A DNA stretch of 64,000 nt from JAAURB01 sp049649525 (GTDB lineage Bacteria; Cyanobacteriota; Cyanobacteriia; Cyanobacteriales; Microcoleaceae), in assembly GCA_049649525.1 (NCBI GenBank), contig JBARZE010000064.1, forward strand, positions 62,001-126,000, given 5' to 3'. Made by a program: the position numbers and the translations under genes. Shown in pieces: positions 34,039-44,135 of the stretch (its first letter is position 1; each line of letters starts with the position of its first letter). A model generated the notes under the pieces. The model saw only the letters and a program-made list of their open reading frames with translations. It did no database searches and was not told the DNA's origin.

Positions 34039-34734
34039 CTAAGGTTCTCGTAGAACATATCCTACACCTCGAACCGTTTGAATCAGTCGTTTTTCCCCTT
34101 CCTGTTCAATTTTGAGACGTAAATAACGAATATAAACTTCAATCACATTCGATTCTCCCAGAAAATCATATCCCCACACATTCTCCAGAATTTGTTCGCG
34201 GGTCATCACTTCTCGGGGATTCTCCATCAAATACTTCAGCAATTCAAACTCTTTCATCGTCAGTTCTATCGTACGACCGTTGCGAAAAACTCGTCGAGTG
34301 CCTAAATCTAACACTAAATCACTAAAGCGAATTTGTTGATGATTGGTTTGATCCGGCTGCAGGTACATCCGCACTTGCTGTAAAAATCCTTCCGCAACAT
34401 AAGGTTTGACCAAATAATCATCTGCGCCCGACTCCAAGCAAGCAACCCGATCTTCAACCGTATCGCGAGACATAAAGACCAGCAGCGGTGTTCGATGTCC
34501 TTGATTTCTCAGATGACGACAGAAGTTCAGTCCCGACTCTCCCCCCAAAACCCGATCGACCACAATTAAAGCCGGTTGCAACTCAGCAATTTGATGTAAA
34601 GCAATAGTCGTATTACTAGCAATGACGGGATAGTAACCCGATCCTTCTAAATCTAGACTGACGTGTTGAGCGAGTAACTCATCTGCTTCTACAATTAGAA
34701 TTGAAGCCGGATGAATCTTTGAAAATATACTCAT
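34039..34734 (-). CDS. OmpR-family DNA-binding response regulator
   Basis: In this 231-residue protein the receiver is at residues 10-125. The usual acidic pair is E16-A17-D18, so one acidic residue is displaced. The acceptor D60 lies in IVVDRVLGGESG and the lysine in YLVKPYV. The winged helix (about residues 135-231) has FSDLVLDLGTRRVFRNG, LTMKEFELLKYLMENPREVMTREQ and VRGVGYVL. The atypical pocket and the VDR acceptor resemble the NblR-like class, but I do not assign that name. It is divergent from the HAD gene. No kinase is adjacent. Confidence 0.85.
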   Translation of the reverse strand: MSIFSKIHPASILIVEADELLAQHVSLDLEGSGYYPVIASNTTIALHQIAELQPALIVVDRVLGGESGLNFCRHLRNQGHRTPLLVFMSRDTVEDRVACLESGADDYLVKPYVAEGFLQQVRMYLQPDQTNHQQIRFSDLVLDLGTRRVFRNGRTIELTMKEFELLKYLMENPREVMTREQILENVWGYDFLGESNVIEVYIRYLRLKIEQEGEKRLIQTVRGVGYVLREP

Positions 34735-34932
34735 ACACTGATTTCTCCAATTAATCGTAAATTTGCCAATACTTCACTATTCGGCTGCAAACTTTCTCAA
34801 TCCTGATTTGTATTTTAATCGATGGCTTCGCTTTTTCTCACGTTAAAGTATTAAGCGCCACGACAGACCCAGATTTACACCCGCAATCACTTAAAATGAC
34901 ACTTTGTGCGTCAAATGATGAGGAATTGATCC

Positions 34933-35673
34933 TTGGTCAATATTCAAGTCCGAGAAATGACTTTCACTGATATCGAAGCAATCATCTTTGATAAAGACGG
35001 GACATTACAAGATTCGCGAGATTTTCTCCGAAGTCTGGCGCTGAGGCGATCGCGGTTTATTGATTCAAAAATACCGGGTGTGGGTGAACCCTTGTCAATG
35101 GCATTTGGAGTCGAAGCTCACGATCTTAACCCAACTGGATTGATGGCAGTCGGTAGCCGACGAGAAAATGAAATTGCAGCAGCAGCTTACATTGCAGAGA
35201 CCGGGGTCGGATGGTTAGAATCAAACACAATTGCTCGCCAAGCCTTTGATGAAGCTGATGAATGGCTGAAAAAAGATACAGTCCCCCCAGCTCTGTTTCC
35301 CGGCAGCTTGGAGGTGTTGAAAAGTTTACATCAAGCCGGGGTCAAACTCGGCATTTTATCGGCAGACTCACCCGAAGCAGTCAATCAGTTTGTGCAATAT
35401 TATCAACTCAGTCCTTATCTTCAATTACAAATGGGGGTTGAAGGTGACCTGACTAAACCCGATCCGGCATTATTTTTGCAAGGATGCGATCGCTTAGGAG
35501 TCACACCCAGTGTCACTTTGATGGTGGGAGATTCCCCAGGAGATATGCAAATGGCAGCAACAGCCGGGGCAGCGGGCTGTATTGGGATCTGCGATCGGGC
35601 AATTGCTGATGCCTTTAAAAAAGCAGATGTAGTGATTACCAAACTAGACGACATTCAAATTAGATCGCTTTAA
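34933..35673 (+). CDS. HAD-superfamily hydrolase (phosphoglycolate phosphatase-like)
   Basis: In the 246-residue product, motif I is AIIFDKDGTL (about residues 15-24) with the nucleophile and acid/base aspartates, motif II is LGILSADS, and motifs III-IV are KPDPALF and MVGDSPGDMQMA. The helical cap (about 30-110) suggests a small soluble phosphate ester. TTG at 34933 is the start used here because GAGGAA stands upstream; ATG at 34957 is an alternative. The gene precedes metK by 191 bp. Confidence 0.85.
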   Translation: MVNIQVREMTFTDIEAIIFDKDGTLQDSRDFLRSLALRRSRFIDSKIPGVGEPLSMAFGVEAHDLNPTGLMAVGSRRENEIAAAAYIAETGVGWLESNTIARQAFDEADEWLKKDTVPPALFPGSLEVLKSLHQAGVKLGILSADSPEAVNQFVQYYQLSPYLQLQMGVEGDLTKPDPALFLQGCDRLGVTPSVTLMVGDSPGDMQMAATAGAAGCIGICDRAIADAFKKADVVITKLDDIQIRSL

Positions 35674-35798
35674 CGTGAGTTGTCGAGCATAATATAAGCT
35701 AAGATGGGACGAATCATCATTTTTCTGCACCTCAAGCCAGCTAGTCTGATAATCTTCTAACAGGGCAAATCAAATCAATCTCAATCGGTTGAAAATTG

Positions 35799-35815
35799 CA
35801 TCTCTTTTTGAGATG
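35799..35815 (+). promoter_or_regulatory. small hairpin in the metK leader
   Basis: CATCTC and GAGATG pair around a five-T loop, 50 bases before the metK start. It could shape the leader; no riboswitch fold was recognised. Confidence 0.3.
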
Positions 35816-35849
35816 TTGTACAAAGCCGAAGCCAATTCGTACAAAGATC

Positions 35850-35856
35850 AAGGAGG
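35850..35856 (+). promoter_or_regulatory. ribosome binding site that selects a TTG start for metK
   Basis: AAGGAGG ends eight bases before TTG 35865. The longer upstream frame lacks any such signal and would add residues absent from MetK proteins. Confidence 0.8.
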
Positions 35857-35864
35857 ATTTACCT

Positions 35865-37124
35865 TTGGTTAATCGTTATCTATTTACATCCGAGTCCGTC
35901 ACAGAAGGTCATCCAGATAAGATTTGCGATCAAATCTCGGATGCAATTTTAGATGCTCTACTAACACAAGACCCCAAAAGTCGCGTCGCAGCAGAAGTCG
36001 TTGTTAATACAGGTTTGGTCTTAATTACGGGAGAAATTACCTCCAAAGCCAACGTAAATTTTATTGATATTGCTCGTCAAAAAATTACTGATATTGGCTA
36101 TATTCATGCTGATAACGGTTTTTCCGCTAACAGTTGTTCTGTTCTGGTTGCCCTAGATGAACAGTCAGCCGATATTGCTCAAGGGGTCGATCAAGCTCAA
36201 GAAAGCCGAGAGCAACTCAGTGATACCGAACTCGATGCCATTGGTGCGGGCGATCAGGGATTAATGTTTGGTTTTGCTTGTAACGAAACGCCTGAATTAA
36301 TGCCTTTGCCCATTAGTTTAGCCCATCGCATTAGTCGTCAACTGGCGGCGGTGCGGAAAAATGGCACTTTAGACTATTTGCGACCCGATGGCAAAACTCA
36401 AGTCACTATTGCCTACGAAAATGACCGCCCTGTTGGGATTGATACGATTTTGATTTCAACTCAACATACTGCGACAATTGGCGATCTGACGGATACTGCA
36501 GCCGTTCAAGAGAAAATCAAAACTGATTTATGGACCGCAGTCGTTGAGCCGGTTTTTGCAGACATTGAGATTAAACCCGACGATCAAACCCGTTTTCTGG
36601 TCAACCCGACCGGTCAATTTGTCATTGGTGGGCCTCAGGGCGATTCTGGATTAACCGGACGTAAAATTATTGTTGATACCTATGGCGGTTATTCTCGTCA
36701 TGGCGGCGGCGCATTCTCCGGCAAAGACCCTACAAAAGTGGACCGCAGCGCGGCTTATGCTTGTCGTTATATCGCTAAAAATATTGTAGCGGCAGGATTG
36801 GCTGAAAAATGTGAAGTTCAAGTCAGTTATGCCATTGGTGTAGCTCGGCCTGTTAGTATTCATATTGATACTTTCGGTACTGGTAAAGCTGATGAAGATC
36901 AACTTCTACAAGTCGTCAAGCAAAACTTTGAACTGCGTCCGGCGGGTATGATTCAGGCCTTTAATTTACAACATCTTCCCGCAGAACAAGGCGGTAAATT
37001 CTTCCAAGAGGTTGCTGCTTATGGTCATCTAGGCCGCAGCGATCTCAATCTACCTTGGGAAAAAACAGATAAGGCCCAGATGCTAAAAGAAGCTTTACTG
37101 CAACCCCTATCTGCGGCTCGATGA
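35865..37124 (+). CDS. metK: S-adenosylmethionine synthase
   Basis: MetK makes S-adenosylmethionine from methionine and ATP. It has 419 residues from the TTG start (VNRYLFTSESVTEGHPDK follows), the usual cyanobacterial length. GHPDKICDQISDAILDA holds the methionine/ATP-binding His and Asp. The phosphate-binding signature GAGDQGLMFGFA (about residues 125-136) and GGGAFSGKDPTKVDRS (about 285-300) are intact. A longer reading from 35796 adds 23 residues unlike the family and is rejected. It is probably monocistronic, with a hairpin 28 bases downstream of the stop. Confidence 0.96.
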   Translation: MVNRYLFTSESVTEGHPDKICDQISDAILDALLTQDPKSRVAAEVVVNTGLVLITGEITSKANVNFIDIARQKITDIGYIHADNGFSANSCSVLVALDEQSADIAQGVDQAQESREQLSDTELDAIGAGDQGLMFGFACNETPELMPLPISLAHRISRQLAAVRKNGTLDYLRPDGKTQVTIAYENDRPVGIDTILISTQHTATIGDLTDTAAVQEKIKTDLWTAVVEPVFADIEIKPDDQTRFLVNPTGQFVIGGPQGDSGLTGRKIIVDTYGGYSRHGGGAFSGKDPTKVDRSAAYACRYIAKNIVAAGLAEKCEVQVSYAIGVARPVSIHIDTFGTGKADEDQLLQVVKQNFELRPAGMIQAFNLQHLPAEQGGKFFQEVAAYGHLGRSDLNLPWEKTDKAQMLKEALLQPLSAAR

Positions 37125-37521
37125 GCGATTAGATCATTTTCAATCTGAGGTGAGGGATATTTCCCTCCCTGAAATTGGATTGTATTGATGAGAAAATTTT
37201 CATAAAGCTTGCATCTTCATCCAAATATCGTCACAATTAGTCAGAGAGATATCATTGCTCAATTTTAACGAAAAATCGATTTCGGCAGAGCAAAGAACAC
37301 TGATCAATTATTTTTCAACTGAAACGAGTCATTTAGTCGGAAAATTAATTCGATAGCAACAGCATCACACTTGAAGGCGATAAATCGTTAGGGTTTAATT
37401 GTCCCTGAGATTATATCCTCGTATATAGCAATACTTTAATTCTCAACTTAATCGCATAAAACATTTTAAAGTGAACGATGTTGATTGATTTAATCCTCAA
37501 GTAGATCGCTTCTCAAACACT
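37125..37521. other. 397-bp spacer with a post-metK hairpin
   Basis: No gene is seen. GAGGGA (37152-37157) and TCCCTC (37162-37167) form a tight 6-bp hairpin with a 4-base loop, without a T tract. The rest is A+T-rich and unstructured by eye; it must hold the promoter of the histidine kinase at 37522. Confidence 0.4.
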
Positions 37522-39276
37522 ATGGCTGCTGACCCTATTTACACTCCTTCCTCTGATCAAAATCTACAGAATAAATTCGCTGAAGTCTCAGACCTCGATC
37601 GCTCTTACTTTCGTCTGTTTGGGTTGAATCTACTCAACTCTTCCTCCGGGAAACTCCATCAGCGCTTAGAATGGGGTTATTGGGTAGCCGTTAGTATCGG
37701 ATTAGTCGGAGCGTTGGTGAGTGTAGCGGTGACTCATTATAGCCAAGCTCAAACCCGAGAACAACTAACCGCCGCAGAAACTCAAATTGACTCTCTCACT
37801 CGCCTAAAAACCGCAACTTTAGAAGCTGAAATTTATCGTTTGCGTTTAGCCGATACCCCCACAGATATTCAACAGTGGAATTTGGAACATACTTCTCTAG
37901 AAAATCATTTGCTGGAGGCGAGAAATTTACTTGATCAAATGAAAAATCAAGTTAATCAGCGTTTGATGGGTGGAGAGGTCGATTTAACGCCATTACAGAG
38001 TGTATTTCAAAACTACGTGAGTTTAGTTGAAGCTTATATACAAGATCAAAAAATTGAAGTCGAGACTACAAGTTCGAGTCAAAAATTACCGTTATTTAAG
38101 CTTTCGGCGAGTAATATACAGGCAGCTAATTCAGCTTTTCTGCAATCTTTGCAACAACTCAATGAAGAAATTACCATACTACAACAGTATATTCAACAAC
38201 AACAACATCAACAACAACACAGTTTGGAGCATGCTTTAAATTTAGCGCAATGGATCATGGGATTGAGTTTTTTGCTGACTCTGATGTTAGTGGGAATCAT
38301 AACATTTATGATCAACAGAACGACTTCTCAACCGCTGAATCAATTGATCAAAAAATTGCAGCAAATCGCTCCGGAGTTACAATGGCGATCGCCGTTAGCA
38401 AATCAAACAATTGCCACTTCTTCTCTATTGACTAATTTATATTATTCACTCGATCAAGTCACTTTCAAGATTGAACAAATGCAGCAAGATAAGGTGACAG
38501 CCGAACAAGCGAGTGTGGCAAAAAGTCAATTCCTCGCCAATATGAGTCATGAACTCAGAACCCCATTAAATGCAATTCTGGGCTACAGTGAAATGTTATG
38601 TGATGATGCTAAAGATCTGGGTAATACAGAAATGATGGAGGATTTAAGAATGATTAATACAGCCGGTAGACATTTACTGGCTCTGATTAATGATATCTTA
38701 GATCTTTCTAAAATTGAAGCAGGCAGAATGAATGTCTACTTAGAAAGTTTTAATTTAAAGCAGTTAATTGAGCATGTGATCGCTACAGTTAAACCTCTTG
38801 TTGCCCAGAATGATAATACTTTAGAAATGAATTATTATCTGCCCCAAGATATAATCAATACGGATGCAACTAAAGTTAAACAGGTTCTATTAAATCTGCT
38901 GAGTAATGCCGCTAAGTTTACTCAAAAAGGCAAAATCACCTTAACAATCTCTTTAGATCGCGATCAAGATTCTACCTCAGTTGAGTCTCAACACTGGATT
39001 TGTTTTATTGTCCAAGATACAGGAATTGGGATGTCACCCCAACAACAACAGCGTATTTTTGAAGCATTTATTCAGGCCGATTCTTCCACACCTAGTCGCT
39101 ATGGGGGAACGGGTTTAGGATTAGCAATTAGTCGTCATTTTTGTCGGTTAATGGGGGGAGAATTAAGTTTAGTTGATAGTCAAACGGGTAAAGGATCGCA
39201 ATTTAAAATGTGTTTACCCACCAAACAGCTTTCAGCAGAATCGTGTAGGCCCTGTCGTGAGTTGGCAGAGAGATAG
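37522..39276 (+). CDS. membrane-bound hybrid-type sensor histidine kinase
   Basis: This 584-residue protein has two transmembrane helices at about residues 52-72 (YWVAVSIGLVGALVSVAV) and 245-267 (WIMGLSFLLTLMLVGIITFMI). They bracket a ~170-residue periplasmic sensor that is helical and ends in a glutamine-rich coiled coil (QQYIQQQQHQQQHS). A linker leads to the acceptor helix FLANMSHELRTPLNAILGYSEM (about 337-358). The ATPase domain has NLLSNAAKFT, DTGIGMSP and YGGTGLGLAISRHF. There is no receiver domain, so it is an ordinary kinase. The C-terminal tail has cysteines (ESCRPCREL). The cognate regulator is unknown. Confidence 0.9.
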   Translation: MAADPIYTPSSDQNLQNKFAEVSDLDRSYFRLFGLNLLNSSSGKLHQRLEWGYWVAVSIGLVGALVSVAVTHYSQAQTREQLTAAETQIDSLTRLKTATLEAEIYRLRLADTPTDIQQWNLEHTSLENHLLEARNLLDQMKNQVNQRLMGGEVDLTPLQSVFQNYVSLVEAYIQDQKIEVETTSSSQKLPLFKLSASNIQAANSAFLQSLQQLNEEITILQQYIQQQQHQQQHSLEHALNLAQWIMGLSFLLTLMLVGIITFMINRTTSQPLNQLIKKLQQIAPELQWRSPLANQTIATSSLLTNLYYSLDQVTFKIEQMQQDKVTAEQASVAKSQFLANMSHELRTPLNAILGYSEMLCDDAKDLGNTEMMEDLRMINTAGRHLLALINDILDLSKIEAGRMNVYLESFNLKQLIEHVIATVKPLVAQNDNTLEMNYYLPQDIINTDATKVKQVLLNLLSNAAKFTQKGKITLTISLDRDQDSTSVESQHWICFIVQDTGIGMSPQQQQRIFEAFIQADSSTPSRYGGTGLGLAISRHFCRLMGGELSLVDSQTGKGSQFKMCLPTKQLSAESCRPCRELAER

Positions 39277-39288
39277 ACTCATCTAGAC

Positions 39289-39993
39289 CTATCTAAATAG
39301 TCGTTCAATTGACTTATTTGAGCCTAGAATAATCATAATCATTCCGGGAGAAAATCGTTTATTGGGTAAGGGATTAATCTCTGTCTCCTCTGCTTGATCT
39401 TCTCGAATTGCGAGTAAGTTAATCCCGTACTTTTTCCGCAAATCCAATTCCATAATCGTTCTACCATAGAATTCCTCCGGAACTTTTATTTCTACCACAC
39501 TATGCTGAGGATCGAGTTCAAATAAATCAATAATACGATTACGAGTCATCAGCCGTTGTCCCAATTCTCGTCCCATTTCATCTTCGGGAAAAACAACTAA
39601 ATCTGCCCCGACTTTATGTAAAATCTTCATGTGGGTTTTAGAGGAGGCTTTAGCAACCACTTTGATCACTCCAGCTTCTTTTAAATTGAGTGTGGTTGTA
39701 ATACTTTCAGCCAGGAAATTCCCAATTGCGACAATAACCGTTTCAAACTCTAAGATACCGGATTCTTTTAAAGCGGCTATTTCAGTGGTATCAAGTTGTA
39801 CAGCATGAGAAGCGATTTGATCGTGTAACGCTTGACAGACTTTTTTTTCTTCTTTATCAATTGCTAAAACTTCGTAACCGCTTTCATGCAGTTGAGTACA
39901 AACAGCCCGACCAAATCGTCCTAAACCGATGACAGCGAATTGTTGCTTCTCAGTTTTTAAGTTGCGAAAAAAGTTTAGAGTAGAGATATCCAT
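39289..39993 (-). CDS. ktrA: potassium uptake regulator subunit, TrkA/KtrA family
   Basis: This 234-residue cytosolic RCK protein gates the KtrB channel. The N-terminal Rossmann fold has VIGLGRFGRAVCTQL (about residues 21-35) and the acidic end of the second strand in LAIDKEEKK, the nucleotide-binding site. The C-terminal TrkA_C domain starts around residue 145 (VVEIKVPEEFYGRTIMELDL). It ends 12 bp from the convergent kinase gene. ktrB is directly upstream with nine bases between stop and start, so they are co-transcribed. Confidence 0.92.
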   Translation of the reverse strand: MDISTLNFFRNLKTEKQQFAVIGLGRFGRAVCTQLHESGYEVLAIDKEEKKVCQALHDQIASHAVQLDTTEIAALKESGILEFETVIVAIGNFLAESITTTLNLKEAGVIKVVAKASSKTHMKILHKVGADLVVFPEDEMGRELGQRLMTRNRIIDLFELDPQHSVVEIKVPEEFYGRTIMELDLRKKYGINLLAIREDQAEETEINPLPNKRFSPGMIMIILGSNKSIERLFR

Positions 39994-40002
39994 TCTTTTA
40001 TT

Positions 40003-41379
40003 TTATCCGACTAGTAAATTGGCTTCTGGATAGTCAACCGAACTGGGTTTAGTCTCCTCAAAAAATGCAGAAATCAATAGTAAAATCCCCACACGCCCAA
40101 TATACATTGTAACCACAATGATCAACTGATTCAGTGGAGAAAAATCAGCCGTAATTCCGGTGGATAACCCGACTGTGGCAAAAGCAGAAATGATTTCAAA
40201 AAAGATGGCTACAAATCCGAGTTCGGGTTGCATAGCAACCGTTAATAAAGTGGCTACACTAATGACAAACACTGATCCCACTAAGACTCCGACGGCTTTG
40301 AGGATAATGTAATTGGGAATTTTTCGCTGATGACATAATACTTCATCGCGGCCTTGGAGCGCCGAAAAAGTACAATTTAATAAGACTCGACAAGTGGTGG
40401 TTTTGACCCCACCGCCTGTACTGCCAGGACTGGCACCGATGAACATTAGAATTGCGGTAATAAATAAGCTAGCGGGAACTAATCCCCCTGTATTGATTGA
40501 ATTAAATCCGGCTGTTCTACTGGTGACCGATTGAAACCAAGCCGCCATTAATTGTTGCGGAAATGCAAGATTTCCTAAAGTTTGCTCATTTTGAAACTCT
40601 GTAATAAAAATCAGCACAGTTCCTGCAATTAACAAAAAGAGGGTTGTACGGGTCACGACTTTAAAATGAAGAGAAAATTCTCGTCGGCTTTTTTGTCGAG
40701 AGAACTGATTTTTTAGCCATAATAACATCTCGATAATCACTTGATAACCTAACCCACCAAAAATAATCAGTATACTCATGGTTAAATTGAGTAAAGGAGA
40801 GGTGACATAGCCCATTAAGCTATTTGAAAATAAGCTAAACCCGGCATTATTGAAGCCATTAATACTATGGAAAATCGCTAACCATAACCCCTGTTGGAGT
40901 CCATAATCAGGCCGAAATACCCACAATAATAATATAATGCCTGTTAACTGAAACACTGCCATTGTGACGACAATATGCCGCAGCAGACCGACTACACCAC
41001 CGAGTCCTGAGGTATCTAAGGTTTGTTGGAGGGCTACTTTTTCTTTGATGCCAAATTTGCGGCCAATCAGCATTAATAATATAGTAGTGGCACTCATGTA
41101 TCCTAAAGCGCCAATTTCGACCAATAATAACAGAACAAGCTGACCCCAAAATGTATAGTGTTGGCCGACATCTACCACCGATAACCCCGTTACACAGACA
41201 GCAGAGGTAGAGGTGAATAAAGCAGTGATGAAACTATCCCAGCCTGCCGCTTGAGTAGAAAACGGCATCATCAGTAAGAAAGTTCCAGTTAAAATGACCA
41301 GGATAAACCCTAAACAGATGGTTCGGGGAACGGTCATTTTTTCTTTAATTTTGGCTTTTAGAGGTTGAGTCGGTCCCAC
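40003..41379 (-). CDS. ktrB: potassium uptake transporter, TrkH/KtrB family
   Basis: This 458-residue polytopic membrane protein is built from four pore-loop repeats. Selectivity-filter-like glycines are seen in SAVCVTGLSVVD (P1), INGFNNAGFSL (P2), SRTAGFNSINTG (P3) and FATVGLSTGIT (P4). About eight transmembrane helices surround them, with an intramembrane gating segment at SPGSTGGGVKTTT. KtrB imports potassium, often coupled to sodium, and is important for osmotic adaptation in cyanobacteria. It precedes ktrA in one operon. Confidence 0.92.
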   Translation of the reverse strand: MGPTQPLKAKIKEKMTVPRTICLGFILVILTGTFLLMMPFSTQAAGWDSFITALFTSTSAVCVTGLSVVDVGQHYTFWGQLVLLLLVEIGALGYMSATTILLMLIGRKFGIKEKVALQQTLDTSGLGGVVGLLRHIVVTMAVFQLTGIILLLWVFRPDYGLQQGLWLAIFHSINGFNNAGFSLFSNSLMGYVTSPLLNLTMSILIIFGGLGYQVIIEMLLWLKNQFSRQKSRREFSLHFKVVTRTTLFLLIAGTVLIFITEFQNEQTLGNLAFPQQLMAAWFQSVTSRTAGFNSINTGGLVPASLFITAILMFIGASPGSTGGGVKTTTCRVLLNCTFSALQGRDEVLCHQRKIPNYIILKAVGVLVGSVFVISVATLLTVAMQPELGFVAIFFEIISAFATVGLSTGITADFSPLNQLIIVVTMYIGRVGILLLISAFFEETKPSSVDYPEANLLVG

Positions 41380-41501
41380 TGTTGATTAAATATTCTCTTT
41401 GACAACAATTTTGTTAATCAGTCTAGATTACAACGTTTTCTGTGTTTGTATCATCTATATTGTGGACAGTGTTGAGTCGGTTCTATTCATGAGATAATTT
41501 T

Positions 41502-42284
41502 TTAGATAAATTCAACATAGCCTTGATTTAACTCAAAGTTCGTCACGCTTTCAATTACAGCAATGAGTTGTCTGCTTCGATCGGCCTCATTAATTGCAAT
41601 AATTGCTGTTCCAGTGGGCAAATTAGTCGGTATATTATCTAGATCGCGGGTGAGTATTGCTTGGTATAAGTCACTGTTTCCCGGCAACAGCAGCGTATCT
41701 TCACGGGGATCAAAATCAGTAATCTGAGTGTAACCTAAATTAGAACGACTCACCCCGGTTAAGAAATCTTCCCCTCTATCCCCTAAAACCAGATCGCTAC
41801 CACTGCCCCCAATGAGGCTATCATTACCTTTGCCGCCATAAAGGGTATCATCTCCTGAGTCGCCATAGAGTGTATCATTTTCGGCGTTGCCAAATAAGAC
41901 ATCTTCATCGTTATTTCCATATACTGTATCACTACCGCGATCGCCAAATACAGTATCATTTCCGCTATCGCCGACTAAGATATCATCTCCAATGCCGGCA
42001 AACATTAGATCATCGCCTGTTTCTCCATCAACGAAGTCATTCCCCCTAAAGCTAGAGAGAGTATCATTTCCCCGACGACCATAAATAGCATCGTTAGTCA
42101 TTGTCCCCAACACCTCGTTATCTTGAGGTGTCCCGGCTTCTGTTACAGGAGGATTAAATAAGATAATTCCAAGCTGGTCACTATTATTTTGCAGGGCAAA
42201 TTTATCAGCGCCATTTCCTCCTTGTAATGTATCGATTTCTGTTGTTAAAATCTGAATTTCTGAGAAGGGTATTGAACTAGACAT
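41502..42284 (-). CDS. RTX-type calcium-binding repeat protein
   Basis: The 260-residue product has, from about residue 65 to 180, nonapeptide repeats of the GGxGxDxLx form (for example GRRGNDTLSSFRGNDFVDG, GDDTLYGGKGNDSLIGG). Several units have D or N replacing the first glycine. The final ~80 residues (YTQITDFDPREDTLLLPG) are a common RTX cap. RTX proteins are usually secreted by a type I exporter and fold on binding calcium; no signal peptide or exporter genes are seen here. The N-terminal ~60 residues are of unknown role. Adhesin or surface function is inference. Confidence 0.85.
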   Translation of the reverse strand: MSSSIPFSEIQILTTEIDTLQGGNGADKFALQNNSDQLGIILFNPPVTEAGTPQDNEVLGTMTNDAIYGRRGNDTLSSFRGNDFVDGETGDDLMFAGIGDDILVGDSGNDTVFGDRGSDTVYGNNDEDVLFGNAENDTLYGDSGDDTLYGGKGNDSLIGGSGSDLVLGDRGEDFLTGVSRSNLGYTQITDFDPREDTLLLPGNSDLYQAILTRDLDNIPTNLPTGTAIIAINEADRSRQLIAVIESVTNFELNQGYVEFI

Positions 42285-42394
42285 TTTAATTCAAATAAAT
42301 TGTGACTCAATTCACTGGGTGATTGAGTTGATTATAACCGATCGTAAAAATTAGTTAATTTTTTAATATTGAATTCATAAGTTAGTTCAAAAAG

Positions 42395-43525
42395 TTATGA
42401 TTTTATCGGTTTATTATTTAGTAAGTTTTTGAGTGAATCCGTTTCAAAAATCCACTCTAATTTTCGACTATTTACGGCTTTAATTAATAGGTTATCTTGA
42501 GGGGATATCTGATTAGTTGGAATTTGAAAACTCCAGGAGATAGGTGATTTTGAATTGCCATCTAAAGCCAGGGGAGAAGATTGATGTAAGAATTGATTAT
42601 TTTTTAAAACGATAATCGAGTCAATCTGACTATTTGGATTAATTTCTGAGACAAATCCCTCAAACTGAATAAAATTATTATCGGTTAAATAACAGTGTTC
42701 TAAACGTCCTTGGGGATGATGACTGAATTGTAATTTTGAGAAGTCATTTTTGGCTTTTTTTGTTACAAGATATAGATCTTGATATCGGCAAATTCCTTGA
42801 TGAATTCGGTAAATCGTAGCTTGATGATCGCTAATCTGATGAATCACTTGCTCAACAAACTCTTCTCCCACATAGCTTGTTCCATATTCATTTACATCTA
42901 AATCATTACTCTCACTTTCCGGGATAAACAGAATTTCATCTGCCCCAATAGCCGCTTCATTGGGTAACAAAGAGCGATGGTGAACACTCAACATTAAAAT
43001 TCCGTCAGGTGTGAGTAAGTTATAAAGCGTTTTCATCCATAATCTAAAGCTGTTTTCGGGAAGATGACTAAAAAAAGAAATTGCTGAAATACTATCAAAT
43101 TTTTGATTTGTCTGAAAATCATTAGGCTGAGAACTTGATAGAATTCCCTGTACTCCAAATTGTTCGGTTTGAAAGGCAACGGCTGCCGGATGAATTTCTG
43201 AAATCCAGATTTTACTCGGCGAAATGGCTGGAGTGAGAAACCGGGTAAAACGTCCATAACCGCTGGCAAAATCGAGAAAAGAGGTAACATGATTCAACTC
43301 TCCAAAGTGCCATTGCATCACTTGAGAAACCGCATCAAAAATTCGTTTTCCATTAAAAAAATAACGCAGCGCTGCTTGTGATTGAGTCGGTTGATTTAAT
43401 AAAGCAAACTGATACATTTCATCCGAGTTGTGGATCGCACTTTTAAATTGATGCGGATGAGAAAGTTGATCGAGAAAAAAGTTTTGTAGCGCCGGATTGA
43501 TTGTTTCTGGATAAATCAATGACAT
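42395..43525 (-). CDS. class I SAM-dependent methyltransferase
   Basis: The 376-residue product starts at ATG 43525. A start 24 codons upstream is possible but its residues (many cysteines and aromatics) look noncoding. The SAM-binding motif I is in SFLDFASGYGRFTRFL (about residues 80-95), with an acidic partner in WISEIHP and motif III around LLTPDGILMLSVHH. A C-terminal ~120-residue domain (EGFVSEINPNSQIDSIIVL...) is beta-rich and may bind substrate. The substrate is unknown. Confidence 0.8.
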   Translation of the reverse strand: MSLIYPETINPALQNFFLDQLSHPHQFKSAIHNSDEMYQFALLNQPTQSQAALRYFFNGKRIFDAVSQVMQWHFGELNHVTSFLDFASGYGRFTRFLTPAISPSKIWISEIHPAAVAFQTEQFGVQGILSSSQPNDFQTNQKFDSISAISFFSHLPENSFRLWMKTLYNLLTPDGILMLSVHHRSLLPNEAAIGADEILFIPESESNDLDVNEYGTSYVGEEFVEQVIHQISDHQATIYRIHQGICRYQDLYLVTKKAKNDFSKLQFSHHPQGRLEHCYLTDNNFIQFEGFVSEINPNSQIDSIIVLKNNQFLHQSSPLALDGNSKSPISWSFQIPTNQISPQDNLLIKAVNSRKLEWIFETDSLKNLLNNKPIKS

Positions 43526-43724
43526 GCAATTGCAGTAATATGTAAGCTTCAAGAAAATTTGAATCGAGCATATCCTATCATAAACAGCCACACACAACCT
43601 ACCTCAGCCAGGGCCTAATCCTCAATTGGTTAAAAAATTATAAAAATCAAGCGTACAAAAGGGTAACCGGGCAGTTAAGATAGAAGTTATTGTTTTGAGT
43701 ATGCATAACTAAATCACCAAAGCT

Positions 43725-44117
43725 ATGCGAGTATACGTGTTGCTATTTAATGCTGGAACAGATAATGAAGGTATCCATACCATTCAAATGCGCGATCGCA
43801 ACAAAGTGTTGATGTTTGAAAGCGAAGAGGATGCCACCCGCTTTAGTATCTTGTTGGAGGCTCAAGATTTCCCCTCGCCTAGTGTAGAAGCGATTAGCGA
43901 TGAAGAGATCAAAGAGTTTTGCAAAAGTGCAGACTATGATTGGGAACTCGTCCCGACAGGTCATCTCGCTATTCCACCCGAAGACAATGTAGAAAAAGCA
44001 GACTGGGAACTGGACTCTCCACCGGACTCTCCACCGGACTCTCCACCTGCAGAAGAGTCAGAATTCGCACCGGATGAACTCGATAGTATTCGTCGTCGTT
44101 TAGAAGGCTTATTGTAG
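43725..44117 (+). CDS. DUF3110 family protein
   Basis: In this 130-residue protein, residues 1-75 match DUF3110 (MRVYVLLFNAGTDNEGIHTI, then VLMFESEEDATRFSILLEAQ), a cyanobacterial and plastid domain of unknown function. The C-terminal tail is acidic and includes three DSPP units encoded by a 12-bp repeat near 44014-44049. It lies 18 bp upstream of murQ and is probably co-transcribed with it. Confidence 0.88.
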   Translation: MRVYVLLFNAGTDNEGIHTIQMRDRNKVLMFESEEDATRFSILLEAQDFPSPSVEAISDEEIKEFCKSADYDWELVPTGHLAIPPEDNVEKADWELDSPPDSPPDSPPAEESEFAPDELDSIRRRLEGLL

Positions 44118-44135
44118 AAAATTAACAAATAAAAT

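Noticed and set aside
35796..35864. N-terminal extension of MetK from an upstream TTG
   Set aside because: The extra 23 residues are unlike MetK proteins, and a strong AAGGAGG sits just before the TTG at 35865, which restores the usual start.
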